Source of the DNA: Trujillonella endophytica
GTDB taxonomy: Bacteria; Actinomycetota; Actinomycetes; Mycobacteriales; Geodermatophilaceae
Direction of reading: 5' to 3'
Assembly (NCBI RefSeq): GCF_900110555.1
Contig: NZ_FOEE01000013.1
Span: forward strand, 62,001-126,000
DNA: 64,000 bases
Part shown: piece by piece, positions 60,952 to 64,000 of the stretch
How positions within the stretch are numbered: position 1 is the first letter of the stretch
Layout: every line of letters starts with the position of its first letter
Made by a program: the position numbers and the translations under genes
The notes under the pieces: generated by a model
What the model was told of the DNA's origin: nothing
Databases searched by the model: none
Seen by the model: only the letters and a program-made list of their open reading frames with translations

Positions 60952-62904
60952 GTGGTGGAGCGGGCGTTGCGGGCACCGGCCTGGCTGGAGGAGCTGGTCC
61001 GCACCACTCCCCCGCCCGTGCCGTGGCCCGACGTCGTCCGCTTCGCGATCGCCGTGCCGATGCCGCTGGCGGTCGCGGTGCTCGTGGCCGGGGGGATCGA
61101 GCCCGGGCCCGAACTGGGCGCCGGCGTCTTCGGCACCACCGGCGCGCTGGCCGCCAGCCTGGCGCCGCGGGGCGGGCCGCTGCGGGACCGGATGCGCCGC
61201 ACCGCGGCCGCGACCGGCCTCGGCGCCGTCGGGCTGCTCGTCGGCCAGTACGCCAGCGGCGGCGGGTGGGTGCCGGTCCTCGTGATCGCGCTGGTGTCGG
61301 CGGTCGCGGCCCTGATCAGCGCGGTCAACGCCGCGCTGTCCCTGGGGTCGCTGCAGCTGCTCGTCTACACCGCGCTGGCGTCGGGTCTGGTCACGCCGCT
61401 GTCGGCCGGGGCGGAGATCGCCTTCTTCTTCGCCGGCGCGGCCTGGGCGGCGCTGACCGTCCTCGTGCAGGCCGCGACCGAACCCGGGGATCCCGACCGC
61501 GCCGCCGTCGCCGCCGTCCTCACCCGCATCGGCGAGCTGCTGGCCGCCGCGGGCACCGAGGACACCGAGGAGGCGCGCCGCGGCCTGACCACCGCGCTCA
61601 ACGACGCCTACGACCGCGTCATCCGCAGCCGCAGCTCCATCGCCGGGCGCAGCGCCGAGCTGTCGGAGCTGGCCGGGGTGCTCAACGCCACGGCACCGCT
61701 GGTCGAGGCGACGGTCGCGACCGTCCGCGCCGGGGTGGCGGCCGACCCCTCCGACGTCACCGCGGTGCACGCGCTGGCCGCCGCGGTCACCGGTGCCCGC
61801 GAGCTGCCGGCGCAGCGGCCGTCGTCCCTGGCCGAGGGCCCCCCGACCCGGCGCGCGGTGCGGCACGGGCTGCGGCTGGCCTGGAACGTCGTCGGCGACC
61901 CCGAGGAGCGGGCCGGTGCGGCCGTCGACCTCCCCCACCTCGACTGGCGCACCCGCCTGCGGGACGTCGCCGACCGCACGGTCGCCAGCCCCGACACCCG
62001 CTCGTTCGCCCTCCGCCTCGCGCTGTGCATGACGGTCGCGGAGATCGCCCGGCAGCTGCTGCCGCTGGACCGCCCCTACTGGGTGCTGCTCACGGTCGCG
62101 ATCGTGCTCAAGCCCGATTTCGGTTCCGTCTTCACCCGGGCGGTGCAGCGCGGGGCCGGCACGCTGCTCGGCGTCCTCATCGGGTCGCTGCTGCTGGCCC
62201 TGCTGCCGCGCAACGGCTGGGTGCTGCTCGCGCTGGCCGTCGCCGCCGGGCTCCTGCCGTGGGCCCGCGACGCCAATTTCGGGCTGTTCTCGGTGTTCCA
62301 GACGCCGGTCATCATCCTGCTGCTGGACCTGGCGCTGGACGGCGGACCGGAGCTGGTCCTCGCCCGCATGCTCGACACGCTCGTGGGCTGCGCGATCGTG
62401 CTCGTCGTCGGCTACGCGCTGTGGCCCTCGACCTGGCGGGCGCCGCTGGACGAGGCGCTGCGCGACGTCGTGACCGCGCTGGACGCGTTCGTCGGCGCCG
62501 CGTTCACGGGCGGCCCGACCGAGCGCCGCCGGGCCCGCCGCGGCACCTACCGGGCCCTCACCGAGGTGCAGACGCAGCTCCAGCGGCGGCTGGCCGAGCC
62601 CCCGCCGATCAGCACCCGCGCCGCGGCCTGGTGGCCGGTGATCGTGCAGCTGGAGCGGACCTCCGACGCGGTCACGGAGGCGGTCATCGCCGTCCGCACC
62701 GGCGAGCCGGCGCCCGATCCGGCGCAGGTCGCCGTCCTGCGCCGGGCGATCGGGCAGCTGGAGGACGACGTCGCCGCCACCGGCTCCCCCGACGACGCCG
62801 AGATCCTCGCCGTGGGGGTGCTCGCCCCGGTCGCCCGCGAGGTCGACGCCGCCCGGCGGCTGGTGCGCGGCACGGCCCCCGGCCGGCGGCAGAGCGCCCC
62901 CTGA
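60952..62904 (+). CDS. FUSC family membrane protein
   Basis: A 650-residue protein of the fusaric-acid-resistance-like family. Two blocks of about five to six membrane helices (35-170 and 355-490) alternate with soluble helical regions; the second block has the typical WVLLTVAIVLKPDFGSVFTRAVQRGAGTLLGVLIGSL. Members export aromatic acids or have unknown roles. The GTG at 60952 is chosen; no strong ribosome site is seen. Stand-alone, divergent from NIF3. Confidence 0.85.
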   Translation: MVERALRAPAWLEELVRTTPPPVPWPDVVRFAIAVPMPLAVAVLVAGGIEPGPELGAGVFGTTGALAASLAPRGGPLRDRMRRTAAATGLGAVGLLVGQYASGGGWVPVLVIALVSAVAALISAVNAALSLGSLQLLVYTALASGLVTPLSAGAEIAFFFAGAAWAALTVLVQAATEPGDPDRAAVAAVLTRIGELLAAAGTEDTEEARRGLTTALNDAYDRVIRSRSSIAGRSAELSELAGVLNATAPLVEATVATVRAGVAADPSDVTAVHALAAAVTGARELPAQRPSSLAEGPPTRRAVRHGLRLAWNVVGDPEERAGAAVDLPHLDWRTRLRDVADRTVASPDTRSFALRLALCMTVAEIARQLLPLDRPYWVLLTVAIVLKPDFGSVFTRAVQRGAGTLLGVLIGSLLLALLPRNGWVLLALAVAAGLLPWARDANFGLFSVFQTPVIILLLDLALDGGPELVLARMLDTLVGCAIVLVVGYALWPSTWRAPLDEALRDVVTALDAFVGAAFTGGPTERRRARRGTYRALTEVQTQLQRRLAEPPPISTRAAAWWPVIVQLERTSDAVTEAVIAVRTGEPAPDPAQVAVLRRAIGQLEDDVAATGSPDDAEILAVGVLAPVAREVDAARRLVRGTAPGRRQSAP

Positions 62905-62943
62905 CCGCTTGCCCGGGCGGGCCGGTGGGCCTGGGATGGGGGC

Positions 62944-63918
62944 GTGCCCCTGCCGCCCGGCGTCGACGCCCCCGTCCCCGGCCCGCCCGGACCCCCGCCG
63001 CCGGGGTCGCGCACCGTCCGCACCGACGACGGCGTCGACCTGCACGTGGAGTTCGACGGCGACGACCGGGCGCCGTTGACCGTCGTGTTCGCGCACGGCT
63101 TCACCGCCCAGCTGGCCGAGTTCGACGTCCACCGCGCGGCGCTGCGCCCCCGCGCCCGGCTGGTGTTGTGGGACCAGCGCGGGCACGGCCGCTCGGGGTG
63201 GACGCCGCTGACCGCCGCCACCATCGACCGCACCGGCCGTGACCTCGGGCAGGTGCTGGACGCCGTCGTCCCGGCCGGGCCGGTCGTGCTGGCCGGGCAC
63301 TCGATGGGCGGGATGAGCATCATGGCGCTGGCCCGGCAGCGGCCGGAGCTGTTCGGCACCCGGGTGGCCGGTGCGTTCCTGCTGGCCACCTCCTCCGGCG
63401 GGCTGGTCGGCACCGGGGTGCTGGGCCGGTGGGTCACCGCGGTCCGCCGGCTGCACCTGCTCGGCCTCTGGCTGCGCGGCCTCCAGCTGCTGGCCCCGCT
63501 GCTGGAGCGATTCCGCCGCCGCGGGACCGCGGTCGGCCGCTGGTTCACCCGCCGGTACCTGTTCGGCCGCGCAGACGCCGATCCCGCCGACGTCCGGCTG
63601 GTGCAGGCCCTGCTCGAGGAGACGCCCTACACCGTCACGCTGGCCTTCTGGGCGACGTTCCTCGAGCACGACGAGACCGCCGCCCTGCCGGTCCTCGGGC
63701 GGGTGCCCACCACCGTCGTGGCGGCCACGGACGACCGGCTCACCCCCGTCGACCACGGCCGCCGCCTGGCCGGGCTCCTCGGGCACGACGCCGAACTCGT
63801 CGTGGTGCCGGGCGCCGGGCACAGCGTCAACCTCACGCGCACCGACGTCGTCGACCGGGCGCTGGCCGACCTGCTGGACCGGGTCGAGGACCGCCTGCGC
63901 ACGCCCCGGGCGGGGTGA
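62944..63918 (+). CDS. Alpha/beta hydrolase
   Basis: A 324-residue alpha/beta hydrolase with a Pro-rich N-terminus. The oxyanion segment is VVFAHGFTAQLAEF, followed by LWDQRGHGRSGW; the nucleophile is S120 in AGHSMGGM, the acid is in VAATDDRLTP and the histidine in PGAGHSVNLTR. A cap domain with Arg-rich helices (ERFRRRGTAVGRWFTRRYLFG) lies between. Substrate unknown. GTG start, 39 nt after the FUSC gene, so they may be co-transcribed. Confidence 0.9.
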   Translation: MPLPPGVDAPVPGPPGPPPPGSRTVRTDDGVDLHVEFDGDDRAPLTVVFAHGFTAQLAEFDVHRAALRPRARLVLWDQRGHGRSGWTPLTAATIDRTGRDLGQVLDAVVPAGPVVLAGHSMGGMSIMALARQRPELFGTRVAGAFLLATSSGGLVGTGVLGRWVTAVRRLHLLGLWLRGLQLLAPLLERFRRRGTAVGRWFTRRYLFGRADADPADVRLVQALLEETPYTVTLAFWATFLEHDETAALPVLGRVPTTVVAATDDRLTPVDHGRRLAGLLGHDAELVVVPGAGHSVNLTRTDVVDRALADLLDRVEDRLRTPRAG

Positions 63919-64000
63919 CGCGGACCGCAGATGCCGGACCGGACCGGCTCGTCGTCCCCATTGCGGCGGCCCGCCAACAGCGGTTGGCTTCGCCGCACAC
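63919..64000. other. Right edge, no gene recognised
   Basis: 82 bp after the hydrolase gene. Nothing supported is seen before the window ends. Confidence 0.3.

Noticed and set aside
59932-63822. 1296-residue open frame on the minus strand
   Set aside because: Only its first part, up to 60786, is real (NIF3); the rest is antisense to FUSC and the hydrolase.

Overview
The window is 64 kb of very GC-rich chromosomal DNA with many GTG starts, stop/start overlaps of the GTGA and ATGA type, and TANNNT -10 boxes placed 6-8 nt before start codons, as in leaderless actinobacterial transcripts. Gene content (F420-linked enzymes, DUF4191 and RDD membrane proteins beside glnA, GlnE, a Gram-positive Tad pilus locus, a class F sortase, bacterial type A RNase P RNA) points to a high-GC actinobacterium. 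A Geodermatophilaceae-like organism (Blastococcus, Geodermatophilus, Modestobacter) is my inference; no 16S gene is present to confirm it. The backbone follows the Mycobacterium tuberculosis order lipA - Rv2219 - RDD - glnA1 - glnE - glnA2 - panB - RNase H/phosphatase - zinc ribbon - NIF3 (Rv2218 to Rv2230c), interrupted by accessory blocks.

Layout. 0-6.5 kb: a luciferase-like oxidoreductase, an Ala-rich helical protein, lipA, DUF4191, RDD and glnA1, which has a four-box GlnR site upstream. 6.6-16.6 kb: an accessory block (membrane protein, MMPL exporter, CstA/YbdD pyruvate-type transporter, haem-oxygenase-like diiron protein, soluble chemoreceptor, CDGSH protein, aquaporin). 16.6-26.7 kb: nitrogen and cofactor genes (GATase-glnE, a membrane protein, a 24-bp tandem repeat array, glnA2, nadE-panB). 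26.8-35.5 kb: small operons, including an AbiEi/DUF559-like gene flanked by related hairpin repeats, an F420 reductase with a second F420 enzyme, a diguanylate cyclase, an M24 peptidase, and a set of small genes with stress-sigma-like GGGTAG promoters.

35.6-43.3 kb: a Tad/Flp pilus locus on the minus strand (flp, tadE, tadG-like, cpaB, cpaE, cpaF, tadB, tadC, with the prepilin peptidase upstream); most of the chain is translationally overlapped. 43.4-47.2 kb: a sortase plus CHRD surface protein pair, then copC-copD. 47.8-48.2 kb: rnpB on the minus strand. 48.3-57.3 kb: PIG-L deacetylase, divergent DoxX/TSUP membrane genes, two paralogous GGDEF-EAL genes separated by an anion permease, and nadA. 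57.4-63.9 kb: a RibD-type reductase, RNase H/phosphatase - zinc ribbon - NIF3, a FUSC transporter and an alpha/beta hydrolase.

How the genes work together. glnA1 with glnE (adenylylation of Tyr406) and glnA2 form a nitrogen-assimilation module, with GlnR the likely activator of glnA1. nadA and nadE serve NAD synthesis, panB pantothenate and lipA lipoate. Three c-di-GMP enzymes, a chemoreceptor and the Tad pilus suggest control of the switch between motility and surface attachment. No large defence or mobile system is visible. The least explained signals are non-coding: a 24-bp palindromic tandem array with a solo copy elsewhere, two families of dispersed intergenic hairpins, a matched upstream motif pair on the GGDEF-EAL paralogues, and clusters of leaderless and stress-type promoters.
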